From an uncultured Allomuricauda sp. (lineage in GTDB: Bacteria; Bacteroidota; Bacteroidia; Flavobacteriales; Flavobacteriaceae), in NCBI RefSeq assembly GCF_947258355.1, contig NZ_CAMYIC010000062.1, positions 1 to 64,000 on the forward strand: a DNA stretch of 64,000 nucleotides. The letters are read 5' to 3'. Position numbers and translations under genes: made by a program. Below, one piece after another: positions 9,043 to 17,549 of the stretch; the stretch's first letter is position 1, and each line of letters opens with the position of its first letter. The notes beneath the pieces were generated by a model. It was not told the DNA's origin and did not search any database. It saw nothing but the letters and a program-made list of their open reading frames with translations.

Positions 9043-9486
9043 TTATCTGTTCAATCTCATTTCTAAATGGGTCGCATTGAACCCTTTTTCTTCAAAAAAC
9101 TTTTTGTTTGGATACTGGTTCTCATCTGTAATATGAATGGCAACGTCCCCTTTGCAATATTGGAGGGTATAATCCAATAATTTTTTTTCGATGTCTTCAC
9201 CCCGGTGCTCTCGGTGTATTACAAAGAACACCAAAAAGTTTTCGGGGATATAGTCTCCCATACCCGTCTTGTTCACAACGGCCAAGCCCAAAATTTCATC
9301 TTTTTCCTCCATGGCAAAAACGTACCCGCCCAAACCAGGAATGTCTTTGGTGGAATATTGAATAGCCTTCCTAATAGCCTTTTTGGTTGCTTTTTTTCCT
9401 TCTTGGTGATCAAACAGGAAGTTGGCGAACCTATTAGCTTCCATGGTTGAAAGTCTGGTATAGGCATCGTAGGTCTTGATTACCAT
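9043..9486 (-). CDS. GNAT family N-acetyltransferase-like protein
   Basis: This 147-residue protein has the GNAT layout: a central pair of strands (YVFAMEEKDEILGLAVVNK, then ENFLVFFVIHREHRGEDIEKKLLDY), where HREHRGEDIEKKL fills the acetyl-CoA pyrophosphate-loop position, and a C-terminal NKKFFEEKGFNATHLEM motif. The canonical Q/R-x-x-G-x-G/A loop is degenerate (HRGEDI), so activity is uncertain. It is the first gene of the series with rpsU, and its position suggests a possible ribosomal or protein-modification substrate, in the manner of Rim acetyltransferases, but that is speculation. A long leader with strong predicted structure precedes it. Confidence 0.75.
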   Translation of the reverse strand: MVIKTYDAYTRLSTMEANRFANFLFDHQEGKKATKKAIRKAIQYSTKDIPGLGGYVFAMEEKDEILGLAVVNKTGMGDYIPENFLVFFVIHREHRGEDIEKKLLDYTLQYCKGDVAIHITDENQYPNKKFFEEKGFNATHLEMRLNR

Positions 9487-9593
9487 GCTTTTATTTTGAA
9501 CGATAATAGTTCTGATTTTTTAGTTATTAGTTAACGGTTTCGAATCGGGCAAAATGGAAATGCAAGTAAAATCACACTTGTTTTCCAAGGTAA

Positions 9594-9692
9594 TAGAATC
9601 TACTTCCCATAAGGGAAGGTAATTATAGGGTAGGCGGAATGAACTTATTGGGCTGGTTTCTGAATACCAGATAAGTAAAACTTAAGATTCTA
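9594..9692 (-). ncRNA. Predicted three-way-junction leader RNA upstream of GNAT-rpsU
   Basis: Three Watson-Crick stems nest exactly. P1 pairs 9594-9601 with 9685-9692 (8 bp). P2 pairs 9603-9608 with 9613-9618 around a 4-nt loop. P3 pairs 9643-9648 with 9671-9676 and continues, past a 4-nt one-sided bulge, with 9653-9657 to 9666-9670. With the candidate promoter at 9730-9761, the fold would lie in a leader of about 235 nt of the GNAT-rpsU message. The pairs are also valid on the plus strand, where six T follow P1, so strand is inferred from the promoter. It could be a riboswitch or a ribosomal-protein leader; no known class was recognised. Confidence 0.5.
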
Positions 9693-9729
9693 CAGTTTTT
9701 TCTCTCGTGGAGCTTAACGTTCATCGGGA

Positions 9730-9761
9730 CAAAGGTAAGCAATACAGCCCTTAAATCCCAA
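9730..9761 (-). promoter_or_regulatory. Candidate promoter for GNAT-rpsU series (TTG-N21-TACCTTTG)
   Basis: The minus strand carries TACCTTTG (9737 down to 9730), a full TAnnTTTG match, with TTG 21 nt upstream (9761-9759). The same spacing is seen at the hut promoter in this window. Transcription would begin near 9723. The remainder of the 380-nt spacer 9487-9866 shows no other gene. Confidence 0.55.
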
Positions 9762-9866
9762 TAATACTGGGCTTTATGTTTTTTCTAACGCTTTTTCAGT
9801 AGTATTTAAACTTTTGAAAACGTTATAGTAACCCACTGTTACCGTTAAACAAAAATGTTCTGTTAA

Positions 9867-10370
9867 TTATAAATTCACAAAACCTTTAACTCCTTCGCCT
9901 GATTCTTCCTTAACGGAGCCACCTTTTCCAATCTTAAACAGCGAAACTAATTTTGCGTTTTTGTTGTCCCAATAAAAAGCACTCTCCATATTTACGCTGA
10001 TCAACGCCAAATTTGGGTCATTTTTTCCTTCGAACCAGTTAAGAAGGTTGGGGTTCCATAATTCGTCCCTCTTCTGGTTGGCTATGATATGGGTGGCATT
10101 CCCGAATATGGAAATATAGGTGTGCTGTTGTTCATCTGAATAAATAATCTGAACTCTGTTATCTTTTTGGATATCGTGAAAAAGGCCACTGTCTTTTGCA
10201 ACAAAGAACCATAAGTCACCTTTTTCGTCCATTTGTTGGAGTGTCATTGGACAAATGGAAAAAGGTATGGTGTCCAGTTTGCTGGCCATCATCACGGTTT
10301 TTTGTTCGTCAATGAGCGTTCTTATGTGTCGTAGCCCTTCGGGATTGTTTCTATAATTTCTATTGTTCAT
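9867..10370 (-). CDS. Pyridoxamine 5'-phosphate oxidase-related FMN-binding protein (general stress 26-like)
   Basis: This 167-residue protein has the split-barrel flavin-binding fold of the PNPOx-like 'general stress protein 26' family: an N-terminal helix, TVMMASKLDTIPFSICPMTLQQMDEKGDLWFFVAKDS, then VQIIYSDEQQHTYISIFGNATH and a conserved WNPNLLNWFEGKNDPNLALISVNMESAFYWD block. Such proteins bind FMN or F420 and are often stress-induced, but the substrate is unknown. It is not a complete PdxH (too short, lacks the C-terminal RxxP-type end). The gene appears monocistronic and sits between the tRNA-Asp terminator and the GNAT leader. Confidence 0.85.
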   Translation of the reverse strand: MNNRNYRNNPEGLRHIRTLIDEQKTVMMASKLDTIPFSICPMTLQQMDEKGDLWFFVAKDSGLFHDIQKDNRVQIIYSDEQQHTYISIFGNATHIIANQKRDELWNPNLLNWFEGKNDPNLALISVNMESAFYWDNKNAKLVSLFKIGKGGSVKEESGEGVKGFVNL

Positions 10371-10540
10371 CTTTCTTGTTTTTGCGTTAAATCAATAATC
10401 AATAGGAAAATAAGCTTTTGACAGGGGCTTGTTTTGCTCAAATGCTAGGATGTTTAACGGGGATGCCAATACCGTGGGTATTTAAACGGTATATTGGGTG
10501 AAATAAGGGCGAGATACTCTACATTGGGAAAGTATAAAAA

Positions 10541-10570
10541 CAAAAAAGCTCCGAGAAATCGGAGCTTTTT
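10541..10570 (-). terminator. Intrinsic terminator after tRNA-Asp
   Basis: The stem AAGCTCCGA/TCGGAGCTT reads on the minus strand directly after the tRNA 3' end and is followed by six T. Confidence 0.85.
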
Positions 10571-10571
10571 G

Positions 10572-10645
10572 CGGTCTGGACGGGACTCGAACCCGCGACC
10601 CCCTGCGTGACAGGCAGGTATTCTAACCAACTGAACTACCAGACC
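10572..10645 (-). tRNA. tRNA-Asp (anticodon GTC)
   Basis: The minus strand folds as a complete 74-nt cloverleaf. The acceptor is GGTCTGG/CCAGACC with discriminator G, the D arm contains TTCAGTTGGTTAGAA, and the anticodon loop CTGTCAC gives GTC. The T arm is GCGGGTTCGAGTCCCGT. CCA is not encoded. A matching promoter lies 75-110 nt upstream and a terminator follows immediately. Confidence 0.96.
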
Positions 10646-10720
10646 AATGATTTTATCTTTGTAAGACTCCGACAACAGTCGGATTCAAATCTTGTTCAAA
10701 ATGCTTTTTTAAAGCGAGTG

Positions 10721-10752
10721 CAAATATACACTCTCATTTCGGATATGGCAAA
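10721..10752 (-). promoter_or_regulatory. Promoter of tRNA-Asp (TTTG-N20-TATATTTG)
   Basis: The minus strand has TATATTTG (10728 down to 10721) and TTTG (10752-10749) with 20 nt between, a perfect match to the Bacteroidetes vegetative promoter. Transcription would start near 10714, leaving a short precursor before the tRNA. Confidence 0.75.
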
Positions 10753-10772
10753 ACATTTTTTTAAAAAAATAA

Positions 10773-11702
10773 TCAAGCAAATTTTTGCCTTTCTATCATA
10801 AAGGAGTTCAATACCTGGGATAAGTCGGACCGAATATCAACACCTACATATTTTATATGGTATTGAGCACATTTAAGTTGTAGGTCTTTTTGGTATTGCA
10901 ATACTTTTTTCGAATATGCTTTTTTGATGGAATCGGCATATAGGTCGATATGTTCGCCCGTTTCAACATCAACGAATCGTTTGGGGGAGTTGTCAAAATG
11001 AAAATTCAGTTCGTGTTCTTGATCCAAAAGATGAAAAAGAACAACCGCATGCTTATTGTATTTAAGATGGCGCAGGGCTTCGAAGAGTTTATCCTCTTCG
11101 GTTTCCGTTTGGAACATATCGGTGAACAGAAAAATCAAACTTCTACGATGGATTTTCTCCGCAATTTGATGTAAAAACGTATAAGTTTTGGTTTCTTTCG
11201 AGTTTGTTCTATGTGCCGCTACCTGGTTCAATTTGGAGTACAGCATCTGAAAATGACGTTCACTGTTCTTTTCGGAAGCATGAAAATCATAGGTGTCAGA
11301 ATAGATACTGAGTCCCACAGCATCCCGTTGTTTTTTCAAAACCTGCATCAAAGCCGCAATGGATAGTACCCCAAAACCAATTTTGTTGAGGTTGTCCAAA
11401 GAATAATCCTTCACTTCTGGATAGTACATAGAGGCCGAGTTGTCCAAAATCATATGGCAGCGGAGGTTGGTCTCGTCCTCAAATCTTTTGGTGTACAAAC
11501 GGTCGGTACGGGCAAAAAGTTTCCAATCGATATGCTTTGTGCTCTGACCTGGGTTGTAAATTTTGTGCTCCGCGAACTCTGCAGAAAATCCATGGAACGG
11601 ACTTTTATGGATGCCACTGATAAACCCCTCCACGATTTGATGAGCCAAAAGCTCCAAATTTTGGAAAAGGGTCGCTTTGCTAAGTTCCGATCTTACGTCC
11701 AT
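10773..11702 (-). CDS. DUF58 domain-containing protein (vWA-like)
   Basis: This 309-residue soluble protein has the DUF58 core: GFSAEFAEHKIYNPGQSTKHIDWKLFAR(T)DRLY near residues 38-72, followed by a von Willebrand A-like domain starting MILDNSASM (DxSxS of a metal-ion-dependent adhesion site). DUF58 proteins typically work with MoxR AAA+ ATPases and membrane vWA proteins in envelope-stress chaperone systems. No moxR gene is adjacent in this window, so this member stands alone, downstream of trxA and its terminator. Length is normal for the family. Confidence 0.9.
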   Translation of the reverse strand: MDVRSELSKATLFQNLELLAHQIVEGFISGIHKSPFHGFSAEFAEHKIYNPGQSTKHIDWKLFARTDRLYTKRFEDETNLRCHMILDNSASMYYPEVKDYSLDNLNKIGFGVLSIAALMQVLKKQRDAVGLSIYSDTYDFHASEKNSERHFQMLYSKLNQVAAHRTNSKETKTYTFLHQIAEKIHRRSLIFLFTDMFQTETEEDKLFEALRHLKYNKHAVVLFHLLDQEHELNFHFDNSPKRFVDVETGEHIDLYADSIKKAYSKKVLQYQKDLQLKCAQYHIKYVGVDIRSDLSQVLNSFMIERQKFA

Positions 11703-11820
11703 GGTTCACTTCAAAAGCATTCGGTTTGATTTCGATTTAGTATCAACTGTTGTCAAATCGAGCTGACATTTGTTAGAATCAAACTTTAGAACTAATTATT
11801 ATTATTGATGAAGATAAAAT

Positions 11821-11852
11821 AAAAAAGGTTTGGCATATGCCAAACCTTTTTT
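11821..11852. terminator. Perfect palindromic (bidirectional) terminator
   Basis: The 32-nt sequence is a perfect palindrome with A-run and T-run at its ends around AGGTTTGGCATATGCCAAACC-like arms, so it can terminate in either direction. On the minus strand it follows trxA by 23 nt. Confidence 0.88.
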
Positions 11853-11875
11853 AAAATCTAATTCCAATTTTCTTT

Positions 11876-12193
11876 TTACAGCGCTGCATCAATCGCGTCT
11901 GTATAGGTTTTTTTAGGAGATACGCCTACTTGACGGTTCACAACCTCACCATCTTTAAAAATCAAAACGGTTGGGATGTTACGCACACCATATTTAGCGG
12001 CAAATTGCTGGTTGGCGTCTACATCAACTTTACCAACAACGGCTTTGCCATCATATTCTTGTCCTACTTCTTCAATGATCGGACCTACCATTCTACAAGG
12101 CCCGCACCATGCTGCCCAAAAATCTACTAGGACAGGCTTGTCACTTTTTAAAACTACTTCGTCAAAAGTCGCATCTGTTATTTCTAGTGCCAT
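11876..12193 (-). CDS. trxA: Thioredoxin
   Basis: This 105-residue protein starts MALEITDATFDE and carries FWAAWCGPCRM, with the redox-active CGPC pair. The cis-proline motif NIPTVLIFKDGE is at about residues 75-86. It reduces cytoplasmic protein disulfides. An in-frame ATG eight codons further upstream (12217) exists, but the TAnnTTTG box at 12215-12222 overlaps it, so translation must begin at 12193. The gene is followed by a palindromic terminator and is separate from the dnaE gene upstream. Confidence 0.95.
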   Translation of the reverse strand: MALEITDATFDEVVLKSDKPVLVDFWAAWCGPCRMVGPIIEEVGQEYDGKAVVGKVDVDANQQFAAKYGVRNIPTVLIFKDGEVVNRQVGVSPKKTYTDAIDAAL

Positions 12194-12214
12194 CTTATTT
12201 ATTTTAATATTATG

Positions 12215-12222
12215 CAAAGTTA
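12215..12222 (-). promoter_or_regulatory. -7 box TAACTTTG of trxA
   Basis: The minus strand matches TAnnTTTG fully, 22 nt before the chosen trxA start. It decides the start codon because the longer reading frame would begin inside it. No clear TTG is seen upstream. Confidence 0.55.
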
Positions 12223-12295
12223 GTCAAATAATGCCCATGTAACTTACATAGGGCGTATTCGTTTTAATTATTGTGCCATTGGTAATAATTATGGT

Positions 12296-15200
12296 CTAAT
12301 TCAACTTATAGTGAATTTCATTCGCCTCCAGTTCGGAAAGTAACTCACTGTTTATCTTTACCTTCTGTTTTCGGCTCGATAGTTTGAGTTTGATTTCCTC
12401 CTGCATCTCATAAATTACAAAACTTATCGGATGGTCCCCTTTATGTAATGTTAAAGTATCCTTCAAGGTTTTGATGCGTTGTTCTTGTAACCGATCTATG
12501 TTCAGTTTGATGGTCAGCTTTTTTGCAAAGGCATCCATAACATCCTGAAGTTGCTTGAAATCGTTGAACTGAAGCCTCGGGTCACCTTTTTTGCCCGTAT
12601 CCCGGTTTACCCAGCCCTCCCGAACATAAGCTCTCACGTGTACAAAGGAGTTGATCATTAAAAAATGACGAAATTTTAAGTACTCTTCACCAAAAATCCG
12701 CAGTTCGTAGGACTCATTGTAATCTTCGAGTGTGAAAAGTCCCCAGCCCTTACCGTTTTTGGAAACCCGATGCTGTACATCGGTAATCACCCCTGCAACC
12801 GTTAGTTCCCGGTTTACGTGCTCTTCCAAACGGGCGAAATCGCTCACCGTATTCTTGCAAAATGCTTTTATCTCTTTTTTGAAATCATCCAACGGGTGTC
12901 CTGAAATATAAATGCCGACCACTTCCTTTTCTCGGCGTAGCTTTTCCATGGTGCCCCATTCCTCGCATGGTGGAACAATCGGCTCTGGAATCTGAACCTC
13001 ACTGGCTTCACCAAAAAGGCTTACTTGTGATGAGTTTTGGTTCTCCTGAAACTTGGAACCATATTTCACGGCCTTTTCCAAGAATGTGATGCCATCGCCT
13101 TCATCATGAAAATATTGCGCACGATGCGTATCTCCGAAAGAATCAAAACCTCCAGCCAGCGCCAAGTTCTCAAATGCTTTTTTATTGGCTGCCCTCAAAT
13201 CAACCCGTTTGGCCAAATCAAATATGGATCGGTAAGGTCCGTCCTCTTTTCGATTTTCCACAATGGTCTCCACGGCGGAGCGCCCTACACCTTTAATGGC
13301 ACCCATACCAAAACGGACCGCATTGTCCTTGTTCACCGCAAACTTGTAGTAGGATTCGTTTACGTCCGGCCCCAATACTTCGAGTCCCATCCGTTTACAT
13401 TCCTCCATAAAAAAGGTGACCTGTTTAATATCGTTCATGTTGTTGGACAATACCGCAGCCATATATTCGGCAGGGTAGTGGGCCTTCAAGTACGCTGTTT
13501 GATACGCGATATAGGCATAACAAGTCGAGTGACTCTTGTTGAAGGCATAGGAGGCGAATGCTTCCCAATCCTTCCAAATTTTTTCTAGAACATCCCTTGG
13601 GTGTCCATTTTTCTCCCCACCATCCAAGAATTGTGGTTTTAACTTTTCCAGTAGGGCAAAAATCTTTTTACCCATGGCTTTACGGAGTACATCCGCATCA
13701 CCTTTGGAGAATCCAGCTAGTTTTTGGGAGAGCAACATCACCTGCTCTTGGTAAACCGTGATCCCGTAGGTTTCTTGGAGGTATTCTTCCATCTCGGGGA
13801 GGTCGTAGGTAATCTCCTCTTCACCATGCTTACGCGCAATAAAGCTTGGTATGTATTCCATGGGGCCAGGTCGGTACAAGGCGTTCATGGCGATGAGGTC
13901 ATCAAAAACCGTGGGTTTCAGGTTTTTCATGTGTTTTTGCATCCCGGGAGATTCGTACTGGAATACCCCAACTGTTTCTCCTCGTTGGAAAAGCTCGTAT
14001 GTTTTCTCGTCGTCCAGTGGGAAATCATCCGGCACTAACTCAGTTCCTGTTCGTGCTTTCACGATTTTGACGGTATCCTTGATCAGGGTCAAGGTTTTCA
14101 ATCCCAAGAAATCCATCTTCAACAGTCCGGCACTCTCTACTACGGAGTTATCGAATTGGGTAACGTACAGGTCGGAATCCTTGGCGACAGAAACGGGTAC
14201 GAAGTTGGTAATATCATCTGGCGTGATGATTACCCCACAAGCGTGGATTCCCGTATTTCGCAGCGAACCTTCGAGCACTCGGGCCATCTTCAAGGTCTGC
14301 CCTTCCAAATCATCTGTCTCGGCGATATTGAGGAGCTCGTTCACCTTTTCCAGTTCTTCGGAACGAAACTTCTTTTTTAAATCCGCTTCGTCCACCCCAA
14401 ATATTTTATTGAGCTTGGACATGTTCGGAATCAATTTGGCAATCCGGTCGGCATCGCCCAATGGCAAATCCAAAACACGGGCGGTATCCCGAATGGAGGA
14501 TTTGGCCGCCATGGTTCCGTAAGTAATGATCTGTGCCACCTGATTCGCACCGTACTTGTCTATTACGTAGTCCATGACCCGGCTACGGCCTTCATCATCA
14601 AAATCAATATCGATATCGGGCATGGACACCCTGTCAGGATTCAGGAACCGCTCAAAAAGTAGGTCGTACTTCATGGGGTCGATGTTGGTAATCGTTAAGC
14701 AGTACGCTACCACCGAACCAGCGGCCGAACCACGACCTGGTCCTACGGATACATCCATATTCCGTGCTTCCCGGATAAAGTCCTCCACGATCAAAAAGTA
14801 TCCCGGATACCCGGAGTTTTTGATAATCTCCAACTCGAAGTCTATCCGTTCCCTGATTTCATCGGAAAGTTCGCCGTATCGTTTTTCGGCCCCTTTGTAT
14901 GTAATATGTCTTAAGTAGGCATTCTCGCCTCTGTTCCCTCCGTCCACTTCGTCTTCTGGGTCCTTGAATTCTTCAGGAATGCTGAACTTGGGCAGCAGAA
15001 TGTCACTGGCAAGGTCGTAGGGCTCGATTTTGTCCACGATTTCCTTAATGTTCAAGATGGCTTCGGGCAAATCCTTGAAGAGCTCCTTCATCTCGTCCGA
15101 AGATTTGAAGTAATACTCTTGGTTAGGCAATCCATAGCGATAACCACGACCCCTACCGATGGGGGTTGATTGTTTTTCGCCGTCTTTCACACACAATAAA

Positions 15201-16681
15201 ATATCGTGTGCCTCGGCATCTTTTTTATCGCAGTAATAGGTGTTGTTGGTGGCAACCAGTTTTACATTGTGGTCCTTGGCCATGCGAACCAAAACTTGAT
15301 TGACACGATCTTCATCCTCTTGGCCGTGACGCATAATTTCGATGTAAAAATCATCGCCAAATTGTTCTTTCCACCACAATAGGGCTTCTTCTGCCTGGTT
15401 TTCGCCAACATTCAAAATTTTGTTGGGAACTTCACCATACAAGTTTCCGGTAAGGGCAATTACATCTTCTTTATATTGTTCAATTACTTTTTTATCGATT
15501 CTGGGTACGTAATAAAACCCATCTGTATAAGCGATGGAGGACATTTTGGCCAAATTGTGATAGCCTTCCTTGTTTTTGGCCAAGAGGACGATCTGATGCC
15601 CGTAGTCCTTTACGTTTTTATTGGTGTGATCCTCGCAGACAAAGAATTCGCAACCTACAATGGGGGTGATTTCTCTCTCGGTAGGCTGTTCGCCCTTGGC
15701 GATAAGTTCTTCGTTTTTGGCCTTTGCCGCTTTGTTGTGTCCCATCACTTCTTTCACAAAGTGAAAGGCGCCCATCATGTTGGCGTGGTCGGTAAGGGCA
15801 ACGGCAGGCATGCCATGGTTGGCCGTGGCCTTGACCAAGTCTTTTATATTGATAGTGGACTGGAGCACCGAAAACTGGGAGTGGTTGTGTAGATGTACAA
15901 AGGGTTCATCCTCCAAAGTCTCCACATTCTCTTGAATCTCCTCGTCCGAAACCCCACCGGTATCTTCAGCCCATAGAGCATCGGCTATTTCTTTTGATGC
16001 GGCCTTCAGGTTGATGTGCTTTAACCCGATGAGCTCAATTTCCTGTGGATTGGCTTCGGAGAAACGCTCAAAGTAATCAGGCTGAACATCCAGTTCTTGA
16101 TAGGAATACTGTTTCTTGCGTACCAATTCCAAAAAACAACGGGTAGTGGCCTCCACATCCGCGGTTGCATTGTGAGCTTCGGCAAAAGGTTCCCCAAACA
16201 AAAACTCGTGCAATTCCGTTAAGGTGGGCAACTTAAATTTGCCACCACGGCCTCCTGGTATTTTACAGAGTTCAGCGGTATGTTCTGTACAGGTATCGAG
16301 AACCGGTAGTTCCGTTAGCGGACTTTCCACACCGCCACGGTGGAACTCACATCCCATAATGTTGATGTCGAACCCCACATTTTGACCTACCACAAATTTG
16401 GTTTGCTGCAAAGCCTTATTGAAAGCTTCCAAAACTTCGCTCAGGGATACCCCTTTTTCTTCTGCCAAAGCAGTGGAAATGCCATGTATCTGTTCAGCTT
16501 CGTAGGGTACGTTGAAGCCGTCGGGTTTTACCAAAAAGTCTTGGTGTTCGATCAAATTACCGAGTTCGTCATGCAATTGCCAAGCTATCTGTACGCATCG
16601 TGGCCAGTTGTCGGTGTCGGTAATCGGGGCATCCCAGCGTTTGGGCAGGCCTGTGGTTTCCGTATCAAAAATCAAATACAT
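12296..16681 (-). CDS. dnaE: DNA polymerase III alpha subunit with fused DnaQ-type exonuclease
   Basis: This 1461-residue protein is the probable replicative polymerase. Residues 1 to about 190 form a DEDDh 3'-5' exonuclease (DTETTGLP, NVGFDINIMG, HNATADVEAT), that is, a proofreading domain fused to the polymerase. From about 260 a PHP domain follows (HLHNHSQFS, ALTDHANM). The palm carries the catalytic aspartates in PDIDIDFDDEG near residue 685, and the C-terminal third has the (HhH)2 and OB-fold region. A DnaQ-DnaE fusion of this type is known in some Bacteroidetes. It is longer than E. coli DnaE (1160 residues) because of the exonuclease. The gene is monocistronic, between trxA and DUF2383. 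Confidence 0.95.
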   Translation of the reverse strand: MYLIFDTETTGLPKRWDAPITDTDNWPRCVQIAWQLHDELGNLIEHQDFLVKPDGFNVPYEAEQIHGISTALAEEKGVSLSEVLEAFNKALQQTKFVVGQNVGFDINIMGCEFHRGGVESPLTELPVLDTCTEHTAELCKIPGGRGGKFKLPTLTELHEFLFGEPFAEAHNATADVEATTRCFLELVRKKQYSYQELDVQPDYFERFSEANPQEIELIGLKHINLKAASKEIADALWAEDTGGVSDEEIQENVETLEDEPFVHLHNHSQFSVLQSTINIKDLVKATANHGMPAVALTDHANMMGAFHFVKEVMGHNKAAKAKNEELIAKGEQPTEREITPIVGCEFFVCEDHTNKNVKDYGHQIVLLAKNKEGYHNLAKMSSIAYTDGFYYVPRIDKKVIEQYKEDVIALTGNLYGEVPNKILNVGENQAEEALLWWKEQFGDDFYIEIMRHGQEDEDRVNQVLVRMAKDHNVKLVATNNTYYCDKKDAEAHDILLCVKDGEKQSTPIGRGRGYRYGLPNQEYYFKSSDEMKELFKDLPEAILNIKEIVDKIEPYDLASDILLPKFSIPEEFKDPEDEVDGGNRGENAYLRHITYKGAEKRYGELSDEIRERIDFELEIIKNSGYPGYFLIVEDFIREARNMDVSVGPGRGSAAGSVVAYCLTITNIDPMKYDLLFERFLNPDRVSMPDIDIDFDDEGRSRVMDYVIDKYGANQVAQIITYGTMAAKSSIRDTARVLDLPLGDADRIAKLIPNMSKLNKIFGVDEADLKKKFRSEELEKVNELLNIAETDDLEGQTLKMARVLEGSLRNTGIHACGVIITPDDITNFVPVSVAKDSDLYVTQFDNSVVESAGLLKMDFLGLKTLTLIKDTVKIVKARTGTELVPDDFPLDDEKTYELFQRGETVGVFQYESPGMQKHMKNLKPTVFDDLIAMNALYRPGPMEYIPSFIARKHGEEEITYDLPEMEEYLQETYGITVYQEQVMLLSQKLAGFSKGDADVLRKAMGKKIFALLEKLKPQFLDGGEKNGHPRDVLEKIWKDWEAFASYAFNKSHSTCYAYIAYQTAYLKAHYPAEYMAAVLSNNMNDIKQVTFFMEECKRMGLEVLGPDVNESYYKFAVNKDNAVRFGMGAIKGVGRSAVETIVENRKEDGPYRSIFDLAKRVDLRAANKKAFENLALAGGFDSFGDTHRAQYFHDEGDGITFLEKAVKYGSKFQENQNSSQVSLFGEASEVQIPEPIVPPCEEWGTMEKLRREKEVVGIYISGHPLDDFKKEIKAFCKNTVSDFARLEEHVNRELTVAGVITDVQHRVSKNGKGWGLFTLEDYNESYELRIFGEEYLKFRHFLMINSFVHVRAYVREGWVNRDTGKKGDPRLQFNDFKQLQDVMDAFAKKLTIKLNIDRLQEQRIKTLKDTLTLHKGDHPISFVIYEMQEEIKLKLSSRKQKVKINSELLSELEANEIHYKLN

Positions 16682-16770
16682 AGGCTATCGGTCTCGGTCA
16701 AAAAAAGAATAGATAAAAGTACGGAAGTAGATAGATTTGGTAAAAAAGAGTTGTGAGGAGTTATCAACTA

Positions 16771-16800
16771 AAAAAAGCCGGGAATAAATCCCAGCTTTTT
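16771..16800 (-). terminator. Intrinsic terminator after the DUF2383 gene
   Basis: On the minus strand, AAGCTGGGA/CCCGGCTT forms a stem followed by seven T, 29 nt after the DUF2383 stop. Confidence 0.82.
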
Positions 16801-16829
16801 CTTCTGCTTGTATCTAGTGACTTTTGGAA

Positions 16830-17285
16830 TTACGATACTGCTGTTTCGAATATGTTTGCTGTCTCCAAGGTTTCCCTGATGGCGTTTCTATGCTTCATCA
16901 ATAGACTTTCTGTGGATGGTGGCAATACAAAATCCTTATCGTGCAAGATATCATTGTAAGTGGCGATGGCTTCTTTTTCACCTCGATGAACTTCTTCTAG
17001 CATTGCTTCTTCATTATTGGAAGTAAACAAGGATTTAAAATCAATCCATGATCGGTGTAAAGTTCCTTTAGTACTTCCTCCCTTTTCCGGGGTTTGTCCA
17101 AAAGACATAATTTCAGCCTTTAATTCTTGGCCAAAATTGTATCTTTTCTTGGCACTGTCCATAAAGAATTGCTTAATGGTTTTATTGTCCACCTTTTCAG
17201 CTGCTTGTTTAAATCCTTTTTCAGCATCATAGGTTCTTTCCAAAAGTTCGTTCAATTTGTTCGACATTTCTACAGTGTACTTCAT
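16830..17285 (-). CDS. PA2169 family four-helix-bundle protein (DUF2383)
   Basis: This 151-residue protein is helical throughout and matches the DUF2383/PA2169 ferritin-like four-helix bundle: LNELLERTYDAEKGFKQAAE, FMDSAKKRYNFGQELKAEI, then LEEVHRGEKEAIATYNDILH and a last helix ending ETANIFETAVS. Acidic residues and histidines (EEVHRGE) resemble a metal site, but activity has not been shown for the family as far as I know. It has no signal peptide. Monocistronic, with its own terminator. Such proteins are often stress-induced; no regulator is visible here. Confidence 0.85.
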   Translation of the reverse strand: MKYTVEMSNKLNELLERTYDAEKGFKQAAEKVDNKTIKQFFMDSAKKRYNFGQELKAEIMSFGQTPEKGGSTKGTLHRSWIDFKSLFTSNNEEAMLEEVHRGEKEAIATYNDILHDKDFVLPPSTESLLMKHRNAIRETLETANIFETAVS

Positions 17286-17470
17286 AATCTCTCTTCATTT
17301 TATCGGTTAATGGCCATCGGCTTTCGATGACTTCACTATATAAGATAAGGTTAAACATCAGAATAACAAATAGTTAAGTTGATTTATAATAGGTTTAACG
17401 GGATAGGGGAGAGTTGTTAAAGGCATTTAACTTTTTTTACCGAAAACACTGTCCTATAAACAAATAAATG

Positions 17471-17549
17471 TATATTTGCACCCGCTTTACCGATAAGCGA
17501 TTAAAAAGAATTAATAATCAGGGTCGGGCACCCTACAAATTAATGTGAT
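17471..17549 (+). promoter_or_regulatory. rpsP promoter and structured leader
   Basis: TATATTTG at 17471-17478 matches the -7 consensus. The following leader (about 17485-17549) contains two hairpins: CGCTT/AAGCG (17484-17500) and AGGGT/ACCCT with a 5-nt loop (17520-17534), the second ending 15 nt before the rpsP ATG. An rpsP leader has been predicted for flavobacteria, so S16 autoregulation is plausible; I cannot confirm it is the same motif. Confidence 0.5.

Noticed and set aside
9534..9550. GGTTTCGAATC resembles a tRNA/tmRNA T loop
   Set aside because: No acceptor, D or anticodon arm, nor a tmRNA tag frame, can be built around it.
10454..10675. Open reading frame of 73 codons on the minus strand containing VVQLVRIPACHAGGRGFESRP
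   Set aside because: It reads through tRNA-Asp; this peptide is a well-known artefact of translating that tRNA.
13037..13588. Long plus-strand frames opposite dnaE (also at 13851-14522)
   Set aside because: They have no family resemblance and lie wholly inside the well-supported dnaE gene.
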